Shown one piece after another: positions 1-13,500 of a stretch of DNA of 64,000 bases. The DNA is taken from positions 38,116,318 through 38,180,317 of the forward strand of contig JACSVZ010000001.1 of assembly GCA_014706295.1 (NCBI GenBank), in the 5' to 3' direction. The notes under the pieces were generated by a model. It had not been told where the DNA came from. It ran no database searches and saw only the letters and a list, made by a program, of their open reading frames with translations. Source of the DNA: Lycocorax pyrrhopterus obiensis. Its lineage: Eukaryota; Chordata; Aves; Passeriformes; Paradisaeidae. The position numbers were made by a program, and so were the translations under genes. The number at the start of each line of letters is the position of its first letter. Position 1 is the first letter of the stretch.

Positions 1-1146
1 TCTTACTGGTCCTTTTCCAAGTGGTGCTATGGAATTCACACATGCAGTCACCAGCAGTGGTAGCACAAACATTTTTCTCTTCTGCGTACACAGGCTCCCA
101 CTTCCCTCCACACAACTACCTGCATTTTTTTCATGTCCCTCCATCTCAACACCAGCTTTCCAGGAAAACCTTCTAGGCTTTGATAGGGCAAGTGTTAAAG
201 TACCTACAGAGGTTACATATATAAAAGGCATAGGTGCTTCTTCTTTTTGTGTCAAGAACTTCCCCACAAGTTCATTCACTGTGCAGGTGACTCACAGCAA
301 CACAAGCCCCAAGAGATGAGGGGGTTCTTCGTTGAAAATAAGACTGAAGGACGATGAAACAGAGGTGTCATCAAAATAAGACATCCCAATAATATCATAA
401 AACTCCAAGTAGAAGCCCATAATGCCCAAAAGTGAGGCAGTAAAGTCACTTAAGCAGTGACAGAATCCACTTTGAATTATCATAGTACCTTGTCCCCTCT
501 TTGGCTCAAGATGCCAAGTCTTCTAGATCTTTCAGCTTTAGACAGATACAGCCAGGGTCTTCCTGAACAGTCATGTTCTCCAGCTATTTAAAATCCACCT
601 TTACAACCAATTATATTAAAATAGTATCACAATCTTTCTGTTCATCATTCAGCTCAGTTACGACTGTGCTCTTGACTTTGGGAAAATACACTGGCAACAG
701 ACATACCCATTGCTCAGTGTGCTGGTCTCCTGTATGAACAGATCCCTGATCACTGGGAGGGAAGGCTCAGGCCATGGTGGTGCTGTGCATCTTTCTTGGC
801 ACAAAGTAGCCCTAAACATGCAAAAAGGTGGCTTGTTTCCTGTTCTAACTTCTCAGAGCATCAGCACATCTGTGTGGGGATTGCATTTCACAGGAGAGAG
901 CAGGCTGTTAGCTTCTTGGAAACAACTTTCTGGCTGAAGGAGGAGGCACCTGCCACTGTCAACCTGGATTGCAAGAAACAGCAGAAGGGTGGCATGAACT
1001 CCAAATGCTGAGACAAGGTCAAGTGAGACTTCTTGCATACCGACAGAGGTACTACCTCCTGTTGCAGTGAACCCTCAGAAGAAGAATGCCTGTGAAAAGA
1101 GATTGAAAAATAGGGTTTGGGTTTCAGCAGAGATACAAGTGGCATA
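1..1146. other. Intergenic DNA, no gene seen
   Basis: Unique-looking sequence of ordinary AT content. The open frames here are under 100 codons, overlap on both strands and show no domain, splice-phase continuity or similarity I recognise. I see no RNA gene and no recognisable transposon. By synteny it lies beyond the 3' end of METTL21E. Confidence 0.6.
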
Positions 1147-1422
1147 GAGAGAAGAGAAGAGAAGAGAGGAGAAGGGAAAGAGAAAGAGAAAGAGAAAGAG
1201 AAAGAGAAAGAGAAAGAGAAAGAGAAAGAGAAAGAGAAAGAGAGAAAGAGAAAGAGAGAGAGAGAAAGAGAGAGAGAAAGAGAGAAGAGAAGAGAAGAGA
1301 GAAGAGAAGAGAAGAGAAGAGAAGAGAAGAGAAGAGAAGAGAAGAGAAGAGAAGAGAAGAGAAGAGAAGAGAAGAGAAGAGAAGAGAAGAGAAGAGAAGA
1401 GAAGAGAAGAGGAGGAGAAGAG
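1147..1422. repeat. Purine-only microsatellite tract
   Basis: About 276 bases with only A and G on the plus strand. It has three zones: a GAGAA-like lead-in, a hexamer AAAGAG array (about 1175-1240) passing into GA dinucleotides (about 1240-1285), then a long GAAGA pentamer array (about 1285-1410). Long apparent open frames on both strands, Lys/Glu/Arg-rich one way and Ser/Leu/Phe-rich the other, are artefacts of the missing T. Mirror-symmetric polypurine tracts can form triplex DNA. Length is likely to be polymorphic. Confidence 0.97.
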
Positions 1423-2939
1423 GCTTAACAGCTCTTGATATACTGAAGTGTTTGCTTTGACCCAGATTATCTGTTGCTCAGGCAGTACACAAATTTGAGT
1501 CTCTGTGGGAACTTCATGGTGTCTGCATCTCTCTGGAATGGACACAACTTCAAGGGACGATGATCTATTTTGTACTAATAAGGAATCTGTATCTCCTGTG
1601 GACATCTGGTATTTGGCTTGTGGACCACAACAGACTGAACTCTCTCTAATATCATAGGCTTATCTCCGAAGTGGTGTCTTAGCTGGAGAGGAGATCCTCT
1701 TGGAAGAAAATACTAATTGTCTAATGAACTGGTTCAGTAAATTCTTCTAATGACTAAGAGAAATGTAACATACAAAAATAAATAAATAAATAGTGACATT
1801 AAGGTTTTTTAATTTGCATGCTTGTCTTTGACATTACCTCGGTGAAATATTAGGTGCTTGCCTGAAGCTGCAAGGATATACCCAGTTCCTTCAGAATTAT
1901 TTTTGAGGCTCCTTAAACAATTAGCAGAGAGGCAATGCCTCAAGAGGTCTGCCGAGTCTTCAAATGCACTTGTCATCAGTGTCTCCATCTCTCTATTTAT
2001 ATTACACAGAATTTAAACACCATGGTAATGATCTAGTTTGCTTAAATTTTGTATCTCCTTCTCCCACTAATTGAAAGAGCAGGTGTCTTTTGATCCAGTC
2101 TGGGAAGCAGTGGTGCAGAATTTCATGTATTTGTCTAGTGGTTATAGCACTTACTCAAGAAGATGAAGACTGAAGTTCAAGGTTTTTTCTCACCATGGAG
2201 CTAGATGGGTTGGTTCTGTGTCTGGATTGCTCTGCATCCAGAAAGGTAGGAGTTATGGGATCAGACACCAGAGACCCAAGGCTAAGCTTAGCCCTGCGTG
2301 ACAAATGACAAAGGCCTTCCAGGTGGGAACACGCATCAAGGAGTCTCCGATAACTCTCTAAACTGCATAAACATTTTATATTAAATTTCTATGAGACAGA
2401 AAAAAATGGATGAGGCCACACGCATGAAAAAGTATCCCAGATGTATCCTTTCCTCCTCTTTCTATACTCTGACATCCTTTTTATTTCCACAGCTATCACA
2501 ACCTCTGGTACTGCTGAGATTACAAGTGGGTATCATTATGTACTAAATAAAAGGCAGATTCCTCTTCCCAGGCTGTGTCAGACAATTTGTCTTACAAAAC
2601 TTTTTCCTGCATCTATTATGCAGTTGCTTAAGGCTGCTATATGGACTATCTGCTAGGAATAGGCCAATAAAATCCACATAAGTTCCAACAGAGTAACAGG
2701 AGGCAAAAGCACAGGCTTTGACTCATGCCAACATGAGCTGACAACATAGAGAGTGCATCTGCAGAAGGTGGACATCATGATGGAACACGAACGAAGACAG
2801 TGCTGCAGCCTTGCAGTTGGTGCAAGTAAACTGGACTGGCAAGAGTGTGGCCAGCAGATCATTCAAAGTGATTATTACCCTTCTGCACGGGATAATGATG
2901 CCCCATCTGCAGCACTGTGTAAGCTTGTGGAGCCACTAG
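1423..2939. other. Intergenic DNA with a possible tRNA-derived SINE relic
   Basis: No gene seen. At about 2128-2180 a stretch resembles the tRNA-like head of MIR-type SINEs: an A-box-like TAGTGGTTATAGCAC followed some 25 bases later by a degraded B-box-like GAAGTTCAAGG. It does not fold into a complete tRNA by eye, so it is at most an ancient relic. Confidence 0.35.
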
Positions 2940-3315
2940 TAATAGAAATCTTAACAAACTGAAGAGAATTCAAAGGAGAAGGACTAAATGTCAGCTTGAG
3001 TGGTGGATCTCATAGCTGTTTTCTGCTACATAACAAGAGGGCTATAGAGAAGATACAGGTGCATTGCAAAATGACAACAGACAGATGCCGAGCTGCAGCA
3101 AGAGAAATTCCAGTTGGATATCTGAAGTGGGGGTGGGGGGAAAGAAATTAACAAGCTGCTCAGGTGTATTGTGGATTCTTCTTTCTTCAAGATTTTCATG
3201 TACAACTGGAGAAACTGAGCAGCCTGTTCAGACTTTGAATAAGGCCCAGATGTGAGCAGGAGGTAGGACTAGGTAGCCTTCAGAGGTGCCATCCAACCTG
3301 AATGATTCCGAAATT
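2940..3315 (+). mobile_element. Decayed CR1 LINE 3' end
   Basis: Several diverged CR1 3'-end landmarks occur in the correct order. They include an 'aggagaaggact' block, a 'gcaagagaaattccagttggatat' -like block, a line reading GAGCAGCCTGTTCAG, and the terminal part 'gccatccaacctgaatgattcc'. It is much more diverged than the other CR1 copies in the window, so it is an old insertion. Confidence 0.55.
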
Positions 3316-6300
3316 CCAGACTATCCAACACAGCCTGTGTATTGCATGTTTGGATGGCTTAGCTATGCAAAAGGAAAAATTGTTATTTTATTCTGGCCTT
3401 GTGATGGTTTGGCAGTTTAGAACACTTGGTGGAGAATGCAGCCTATTGCTGACTGCTCATACTTTTAGGGTGTTTATAATTTATCTAGAGTGGCGCAGAA
3501 GTATTTGTTTTCATGCAATAATAAAATGAATTTACTTTTCTTCTTAATGTAAGCAAATTCAAACAAGGTGGAGCACAGGAAATGTTATTTTTACCGTGAA
3601 AGAACTTTGGTACTGGACTTTTCCCTGTGAGTGAGGTTAAAATCCCTTGACATTTAGCTCAGTTTCCTCTTTGCTTTACACCTGTGTAACAACATTACCC
3701 TGAAGTCACAGACCTATTAGAAGAAGAACATGTCAATTTCTTGATCACACCCATGGAGCAATGACATCTTGACAGCTTCTTTCTTTCTTTGTCACTGAAC
3801 TTATCTTGAGATCACCTCAAGGTTACCAGTGCAGTAACAGTGGCTGAATAGGGAAAAGTCCTGCACCATTCAGGTCTGCAGAGTTCAAAGGGTGTTAGCT
3901 GAACTGGTGATTTCTAAATCCATTTAGGTTTCAAGGTCCTGGGTTGTTTGGTAAATGTACGATTTCTTCAGATGACTGAGTCACCTGTGCTGACATACCC
4001 AATGTGACTGGCATTAAAGATCCATTCAAGAGGACACATGTGGTATTCTTTGGTCTTTTTTGCTCACCTAGCACTGACTAGTGCTTGTATAATGGCCAAT
4101 ATGAGTTGTTCATCATTCAACTGCAATTTGGGCCAGGGGTAGTTATTTGGGCATTTTTGGCATTTGCATTTCTCAGGCTGGGGCTCCATTACTACCTCTA
4201 AATGAAAATGAGGTTTGCACAGGAGATCTGTACTGTCATTTGAATTTTTTTTTTCTAAATTTTCAGTGGCTACAGCTTTTTCTTACAGTTTTTATAAGAG
4301 GTAAAAGCCCAAGTGGGTGGGTGTAATAATGCAAACAAAACCAAATCACTCAGAGCTGCAAAACTGAAACTCAGCAAGAGAGAGACAAAACCACAACACA
4401 GCCATATGGAAACTCTACAATGTTGAAACTGTTTGTTTCTTTAATTCTGAGAGGCAAAAGGCAATGATTTGTAAAAAACCTTGATGCAGTTGTAAAATAA
4501 GCAGCAGAGTAAATCACTGTAATAATTCTACATACACTTTATACAAAAAGAACCCTTCCTGAAAATATTAGCACTTGAAAAACATATTGTTTGTGGAAAA
4601 ACTAGCAAATACCATCAAGTTACTAAAATACACTGCTGCTCTTAGCTTGAAATACATAAAACCCAAGGAATGGATTGAACCTATACCATACACCCCAATT
4701 TATCTCTTAGATTAGTTTGATTACCATAACACCCTGTAAGAGACTGTAAAAGCCTACCAGCATAGGCAGATTCTCTGGCATTCTTTAGAAGTGGAGCTTT
4801 AACTGACCTTTTTGGCCCCTGCCTTTCAGAAACTACAGATAGAAATGCCATGTGTATTAGCAATATAATGCACTGAATGACAATTTGATCCTTTATCTGA
4901 GATATTAGAACAAAGAATAAGTGGTTATTAAAATTATGACTGACCTTAGGGGTCAGTAATACTTGACATTTATGTGAGACTTATTCTCAAAGAGCATTAA
5001 TAAACTCCATAAGCAAATGCCACATACAAGCTCACCCTCCACTGGTCATGGCTAATAACCTGCCCATCACACCAGAGGACAAAAGGTGGCTGTACAATAG
5101 AGCAGCCAGTCACTAGAGATTTCCTAGGAAGCTTCACACAGCAGTGCTAGGCAGACTTGTGAGAAAGAGAACTGATGTTACATTCCAGGACATATTAACA
5201 AGCTGTTGGGCCTAAAGTGCTGAATCCTGACTCCATTTGACAAACACATCTCCTGTTGACTTCAGCAGAAGCTCAGCAGGGGTCAGTCTGTGGCCCAAAC
5301 AGGAGGGCTAGACAGCAGGACAGCTATTTAAAAGTGTTCACACTTAACCACTTTGCTGTATCCTTCCTCTTTCACCTTCATCATTTTGGAGTTCACAAGA
5401 TTATTTCACTAATTATAGTGCCAATCCATTTACCCACGAAACATTTGTAGACTGAGATGCTCTTTTGGATGCAAGGATTATGGTTATAACTGCAGTAGAT
5501 TGGATGATTGCAAGCAAGTTAAGAAGGAAGCAGGGAGAGGAAATCAAGCAATGGCAGAGATCCCTGTTTGTTTCTTAATTCACTTGCTCTAACCTATTTC
5601 TATTACACAATGTGGAAAAAAATTCCAAATATTTCCATTCTGCAGTCATGTTTTCCTACAGCTGTAATTATCTAAGGCCATATGCATAATAACATCTGTA
5701 AGGAGGGGTAATACTCCCTGCCAGCTGGTATAAAGTCTAATTTTCTAGCTATACTGATTGATCCAATAAAGGATGCTACCTCTGTCTACGAATTTTGTCG
5801 CTGGAAATTTACCAATGAGGATCAGATATTTCCCTAGTAACCTCCAAGCCAAAATCTCACATGTGATCTCTCAGCAGGAGATGTAGAAAATGCACTTGAC
5901 TCCCTTTCTTTTCATTTTGCCTCTGGGCTAAGACATGCTACTGATTGCTTTAATTTTATCCCAGGGTCACCCTTTGTGTTTCACCAAGGATGCCCCCATT
6001 ACAATCAGTATCAAGAAAGGTGGTCTACCCCTGTGCTATGGTTCCTAACCATTTACAAAGTCAGTCTCACTGTATTCTCCTTTTCTTCCTCCATCTTACC
6101 TTCACCCTATAGCTACCTTTTCTCTGCAACGCTCCCTCCAACAACAGATCTCTCCTTCCACATCCTCATCTACTTTCCTTTCAGACACAGGATATGCAGT
6201 TCCCACTGGAAAGTTTGGCAGTTCAGCCTCTCCTCTCTGCAGCACTTCATCTCTAACACTGGGCACCAACGCTCAGCTGGGACAAAAAGTACATTCCACA

Positions 6301-7081
6301 TCAAATTCCCCACAGTTCTGCCCCACAGTTGTGCCAGAGTAAACATGCATCTGCCACATCAGAGATAAAAACAATAGCATGTTCAGGAAATCAACAATAA
6401 AAAATAAAAAACTCCTTGAGAGAATATACAAACAGGAGCTAAAAAGATAAATACTGACAGTCCCCAGAGCCTCCATATTACTAGGGCAGTTGCCTGCTAC
6501 AGTGGAGGTGGTAAAGCTCTCTTCTCTAGCTTGAAAGAGACTTGAAGGCCTCAAAATCAGCTACGAACAGAATCAGAAAATACGGTGTGTGGAAAAAATA
6601 ATTTTATTAATGTTCCCAAAAGAAAACTCTTGGATAGGCCACTGAAAACAGGAGCATGCAGTACTGAGTGGCCAGGAGGAAAGAACTGTGTTTGCACACA
6701 CCAAAAAAAAAATATCCAAGCCTATCCATGCCTCAGCCACATCATGACAGGCTGGCTTAGTTCTCTGCCTCCAGCCACCAGCAGCCAGCAGTGCAAAGCT
6801 CCTCTCTGGATGGCCACTGTCCTTTTTCCATTGTTATTCCCTCAGGTTCAGATAACCGTCTATTTTTGGAGGAGCAGACTTCCAGACCAAGAATTTAAAG
6901 TCTTTGCAAAGGGCAGCTGGTGATACACTGTACGCTTCTAATACAAGACCTTTGTTCAAGCAACAAAACATTTAACTCCCACTTGCCTCATGTGTGTAGC
7001 TGTCTGTTGAAGAATCCCTGAATTTAAATAAAAAATGGAAGCATAATCATTAAATAAAGAGTAACTAATATATTCTATCCC
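3316..7081. other. Intergenic DNA downstream of METTL21E
   Basis: About 3.8 kb with no gene, RNA gene or clear transposon. The longest open frame (5976-6368, 130 codons) has no upstream promoter-like sequence, no splice-linked partner and unremarkable composition, so I treat it as chance. AT-rich and low in CpG throughout. Confidence 0.55.
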
Positions 7082-7087
7082 TTTATT
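7082..7087 (-). terminator. METTL21E: Candidate METTL21E poly(A) signal
   Basis: An AATAAA hexamer on the minus strand (TTTATT on plus) about 505 bases past the METTL21E stop codon. A second AATAAA lies further downstream at 6603-6608. Position and hexamer are the only evidence. Confidence 0.3.
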
Positions 7088-7592
7088 GTAACAGTGTGTT
7101 TCCCAGGTGGTGAGGTTTTTTCAGCTAATTCAATGTCCTATTAAGGTTATTCAAAGGAAGGATTAACATGATAGGGAGAATGGGGAAATATCAGATTTAA
7201 CACCAAAACTTTTAAATACAAAGATTTATAGTCTTAAGTTTTAAATAATTGTTTGAACTTATAAGAGACTGTTCAAAGCTGCAATTGAAAACTTTTGGAA
7301 ATATTCAGTATATGACCCATAACAATAATGGTAAGACTCGTGAAAGTTATTAGAGTTGTCAGCTTAGCACATAAAAGTCAAGAAAATGTCACAGATATAT
7401 CTCTTCTGTGTATAACACTGTTGGCAAATTGAATTTAGGAATTTATAGGAATGCACTAGGAATCTGATGATTTGTTTTACCTGTCTCTAGAAATGCCATT
7501 CATGTAGGTGTCAGCAGCTACTAAAATGGAAATTATTGAACAGAGAACAAGCTGCAGGACAGCTGAAACTGTCACCTCCCTGTATCTCTCTT

Positions 7593-10500
7593 TCAGACCA
7601 TCAGTTTGGAAAGTCTGGCTTTCATCCTGCCTTTCCTCATTGCTTTGTACAAGGCTATGTTCAAACTGGGAAAATTAGAAATCGTCTCTAAGTCAAACAG
7701 TGTCTGAAATCTGTCCACGAATTGGTTCTCTTTCTCCAACCTAAATTTCATGGCCCACAGAATAACAGTATCATTGTTGCACAAGTGATCAAAAGTTAGG
7801 AGGAGTTCATCCAGGAATGGATGGTGGTAAACTACATCAGCAGCCATAATGTAGTCAAAGTGACAGGAAGACCTAGGAAAGTTCTTTTCCAGATCGACTC
7901 CCCAAGACAATTCCTTAACACAAGGCTGGTGCTTGCATTTCTGCCTTGTATTTTGGAGAACGTTGTGCTGAAGGTTTCCCAGTAGTTCTGGCAAATCTGT
8001 GGCAGTCACAAAGGCACCTGTGACACAGAGAAAACAAACATAATATTTGAATATACATCAAGACTTGAGTAAAAGCCCATTCACAAAAGCCATTGCACAA
8101 GGAACTGGTTTTATCAGATAACTCTCACTGAGGGCAATAAAGAAATGTAGATGCTCCCAATAACTCTTAGACATCGTGCTTAAAATAAATATTTGCTTCC
8201 TAGTAGTTCTACTCTACAGCTTGCCATCTAAATGCAGCTGGTGGGGAGAAATGAGATACTTACGGTATCTTGATATCGCATTGGTTAAAAGTACAGTGGC
8301 TGACTAGGGACTGAAGAATACCAATTACTGAATACAAGAAGTCAGCATGAGATTTAAGCATTGCCTGAGGTTCTTTCCTTCTCACGCAAGAAGCAGCTTT
8401 CTCAGACTACAGAAAGCTAAAGTTCTGCTAAAATGCAGAACTGGATTACTCTTGAAGAGAAATAGGGTGCCATGAAAGCAAACACAACAGTGTCTGCAGC
8501 AGAAAAACCGAGTTGCTGAAGGAAAACACTGAAACACAAATGGATAGAAAGTGACATGTCATCCAAGAGCTATTTGATCAAAGGAAGGGGATGCACTGGT
8601 TGTACCTACATCTGGCTCAATCTATTTGCCACTGACATCCTGTGAAGCCACTAATTTCTTATTTTGATCCCCAGTTTAACACAGTTAATGACAGCATATC
8701 TACTGGGACCTCCTTTATCGCATCGATACACTCTCAGAAAAAAATCCAACAAAGCATGTTTCCAAACAAGCCTTTTAGAATTTACTGTTTCTTGCTCTTG
8801 GAAGCTTTCAAACAACAGTCTCTCGGAAGAACCAAGCCACGTCCTCTGTCCTCCACTATTCATCTGAGAGATGTTTCCAAGAGCATAAGAGAAATATCAC
8901 ATACTCACCCAGCAAACTGGCTACTATGGAGACCAAGCCAGTTCCAGCTCCAATTTCAATCACGTTTTTGTCAACCAAATTGCATTCTTTAGAATTAGTT
9001 TCCAAAAAATAACACAGAACGAGAGCCTGTAGGGGAGGAAATCCATGAACATACTGAACAAATTAATGAAATAAATCCCTTTACTAAATATGAATCGTCA
9101 TCTAAAAGTATGCAAAAAAAATGTTGTCTGTTCAAATGAGCATTATTCATCCAAGCACTATCCCTAAAGGATCACAGCTCACTATGATCCTTGGGCTCTG
9201 TAGGTCACAAAATAAATGCTACAACATGTCTCCATATAGGTCTGTGAATTATTACAGCCAGAAGGAACAATTGCAATTAGATAATATGACACAGCACATA
9301 ACATGAGCTGTGAAATTCCAGTCACCAGTTCCTGCTCATAACTGGACTTACTTCTGGTTGAGACAAAAGGTGTCCTTCAGAAAAACATCTCGATATAAGG
9401 ACTGCTTATGAGAGAAAATCCACAACAATCCTTGTTAAGTTCTTCCAATAGGTCAGTTATTTCTGACAATAATCAATTATTGTTAGGGTTCAAAAGGGAC
9501 AAATAGATTTACCCCCTTTTCTTCTGGTTCAGTTTGTTTGCAGTTTCTATTTGCTTACCTTGTTAAGCTTAGCAAACTTTCATAGTAAACACAGCCACAA
9601 AGAGCATCTACAACGGATTCCTTCCACATGTATACATAAACTGTGGTTAAGAATCTTCTTCAGCTTTTCTGCTCTGTCTCACACTGACCAGTGAGTTTTA
9701 GTTCACTATTGAAATAGAAATTGCTAATTTTATTTCTCTGATAAAGATGGTTACCAGATTTTCTTCTATATTTTTCCCAAACTTTGATAATTATATAGTC
9801 TCCACTGAAAAATAGAAGGTTGCCACATCTTCTCACAATACAGATGACCATTTGGAGATGCAATTATTAGTGGCTTGCTCTGGCAAAGAAAAATTAGTTT
9901 TGCTTTTAACTAATTAAGAATGAAAAGGAAAGGAACAGAAGGACTGCTGACCCAGTGTTAACATGCTACAAATTCAAACAAAACTTTTGTTTCCTACCTC
10001 TTAATTCAGAGTACGGGAGAGAAGGTAATGCAAACCTACATACATCACTTAATCAACAGCACTTTGATATAGAAATCAGTCTGTGAGAACCAGGAATAAT
10101 TAAAGTCAGGTTCCTAAAGATTGGTTCTGATATTTGACATTATATTGACATTATATTTGATATTATATTAGGATTTCCACCTAGTTACATTAATTCCTGT
10201 AATTCCTTCCCTCGGGGTTTTGTAGTGGAAGTTTTGTTGTAGAAAATGGCTGGCATAATCAAAGTTTCTGAGGGTTAAATCCGGGAAACTTTGAAATCTG
10301 CCTTCCTGTCCATGGAACATGCAGAAACTTTACTTTCCTTAATGTTTCTGCACTCTTGACAAATTTGGCTGACATTTTCAGAAGATTTCAAGTACAGCTA
10401 GATGGAAATGGAAGGGAGAACATTAAGAGACAGAGATTGAAGCATTGTCTTTCTTCCACAACAAAACCAGCTAAGACCTTCCAGATGAAAAAAATATGTT

Positions 10501-13500
10501 TTTCAGTGAAGCCCGTGATTTTGTGAGAATAATTGGTAGTCAGCCAAACTTTCCATGAAGACATGCACTGAGGTCACTAAAACAGATCACTGGTCCAGGT
10601 CTCCTAAAACCAGGAATATAATTTGGACTTCAAAACAGAAGAGTAGGACAACTATCCTCAGCTAAACTGTGGTCATACTTCTAAAAAATAGTATGATCCT
10701 AGGAGGCTGATGCAGTTGGGAAAGAAACGGAGCATCCTGGGTCTCTCCGATAGGGACACAAATTTCAACATGCATCGTGGCACCTCTGGAGATTTCTTTC
10801 AGTCTTAATTATTTCAAAACAGTAATTTTTCTGCACTGTGCACGTTCAAAGCTTGAAGAAGAGTGCTTGTATGGTGAATGTGTTGATGGTTCTTATATCA
10901 AGAGCCAAGGACAGTGGTTCTCTCCAACTAGATTTCTGGCTGTTTAAGAAACTGAAAGCTCCAGCTGAATGTTTTCCCATGTCTATGTATTAACAAGGTA
11001 AATTTTTTCTTACATGAGCATGTTGAGTAGCTTCTATGAGTGCCAACACCTTGTGAGCTTGTATCACAGTTGTTTCCGCAACCTGGATCTGCCTGCTACA
11101 GAGCCATCCATATTTATAAAATGTACAGAAGTGCAATCATCATAAAACTGCCATATTTCTTTCAAAATATGCTTGTAATTGGCTAATAGGATTAAAAGCT
11201 ACTGGCAAGTGAGGAGGGGACACGAGATCATACACCTTGCATGATTGGGGCACAAACAAGAAATACCATGTAAGATTTGAGAAACATGAATCCACAAAAA
11301 ACCCAGTTAAATTCAGGTTTGGTATTTGCAGAACAGAGGCAGAGAAGTGCAGAATTATTTCCTTGGGTTTACAACATATAACAAAATATGTTTATCATAC
11401 AAAACAAATTAAAATGTGCTAGAAGACTCCAAATATAAAAAATAACGATACTACAAAAATATTGTACCGATGGCCAGACGACTGCCCCGTAACAATCAGT
11501 GGCTTCAGTAATTCTTATCTCATGGCCGGCAAAGTGAAAGCCTTCCCAGGTCTTATGAGTTATAAGATCAGGAAAAAAACGCCTCCCCATGATTTCTGCA
11601 ACTATCTGTTCATCTTCTTTTTCCCCTGGAAGCAAAAGTACAAAAGGTCAAACAGGCTGAGTGAACTGATTATGAAACTACCAATTCATATTGAAAAGCT
11701 GATTTGGAAGCAAGAATATAAATTACATCTGTGAATAAAAATACATTTCACCATTAATGATTAGCACGGTACACAGCAATTTTCCTGTATTCTAATTGAA
11801 ATTTTCAGTGTGTGACTAAGTAAATTCTTTCCTGTTTTGCTGAAGCAGCCAAGTTCACAAAAAGTAAAGAAGGGGAATGTTAGCATACATTGCTTTCTAT
11901 TTCAGAAACCCAAAGGAAATTTTTAAATCTCTTTTTCCCTTCAAGAACCGCTGCCCTAGTATAGACACTCATGGTAGTATGCACCCAGATTTTTCATTAT
12001 TCCCCATATCCTTTCACTGGTCACTTTCCCCATATTATGGTTCCTTTTGACAGTAAACAAAAGGAGCCAGAGTATCATTTATAAGTCTGTCACAGAACTT
12101 GAGAAACAGATCCTAGCAACACAAATTATGATAGACAGGAGTGAAAGCACTTCTGTTGTCAGGAAAGCTTATCCACCCACCCCAACAGAGCCCTGTCAGA
12201 GGGATTCTTTCCAGTTGGCTTGATATCCTGAATGCCATCCCTGTTGCTAAGCAAAGAATATTTATGATAGCTAACATAATCCTGGATAACTCTCTCTAAC
12301 AGGAGAGGATTCATTCCTTTTTAGCTGAATACCAAGCTAGTTTCAGTTTTGCCATCATCACACAAAACTGAACCACAATGTTAGGAAAAAAATATGTAAT
12401 GTTAGGAAAAAAAATATGTAAGTGAAGTTGTCTAGAGCATTTTCTTAGCAAAGTCTAGATTCATTCCAAGTTTTTACAGGAATTTTGCTTTCATTGCCAA
12501 CTGTGATCTGTTGGAAAACCAGCGAAAGCAAAACACGTTTACAAGCTACACCTTCTAGAAAGCATTCAAGAGATTTAGATGACTGGGTTACCACCTCATC
12601 CAAAGCAGAGTTTTTGTATCAAGCCTGAAGCTCCCATTAAAATCACAGATATTAATTTGGGATCTGCATGGAAATTGCAGGCCGGATGGCTGTTAAAAAT
12701 GAAACCATTTTTGCTTTCATCGACATAGAACACATTGGTCTACTGAAGATTCTTCACATTTTCTTCCCCCTCAAATCATTGCAGTCACAGGACACAACAA
12801 CCCCAAGTGTTGTCATTTATTTTGCCACATGCCTCAGCATTTTTATTGTGATAACTTATGGACAAAGTCTCTCTCCCGTCCTTGTGATACAAGGCCCAAG
12901 GAACAAAAGCAGGGGTGAGAAAAGAAAAAGATGATATCAAACAAAAAGACATCAGGAAGCTGCTCAGGCTCATTAGCCACTGCTTTAAGCTTGTAACTCA
13001 ACTTTCAGCATCAGAGGAAACCAGAGAATAGTGGCGAACAAGGAAGAAAAACCAAAAATATTCCATCTTGGTATATTGACACTAAGACACAAAAACCCAA
13101 CAAAAACTGACTAACCAACCACAATACTTGTAGAATTTATTGCAGGGGTGGGGGGGAGAACCCTAATCATGAGATACAGCAAAATTAAAAATAATGCCAT
13201 GCATATACTACCCGAAAAAAATATAGTTTTTATAAATTTTATAAAGGTAACAAAAATAAAATGCTCAACAATGAAATGATGGTATTTTAAGAAGGTAGGA
13301 AACAAGCAGTATTTGTCAGCCTCTTCAAGCCTCTAATGTTAAGTTGGGAGAAAACACATGCATCACTGTGCCTGTAATCAGGGAGCTCTTGACAAACACG
13401 AGTTAAGTGCCAGGGAAATGCTGCTTCAGGGCAAAATTAATCTTTCTTTTATGAAAGAAATAATAAAAAGCTGTCTTATTACACATATCATAAGTATATT

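Noticed and set aside
1075..1605. 176-codon minus-strand frame over the purine tract
   Set aside because: Ser/Leu/Phe repetition is the direct translation of the microsatellite.
2128..2180. A tRNA gene
   Set aside because: A-box-like and B-box-like sequences are present but no complete cloverleaf or acceptor stem; at best a SINE relic.
5976..6368. 130-codon open frame in the left intergenic region as a gene
   Set aside because: No recognisable domain, promoter context or spliced partner; composition looks like translated non-coding DNA.
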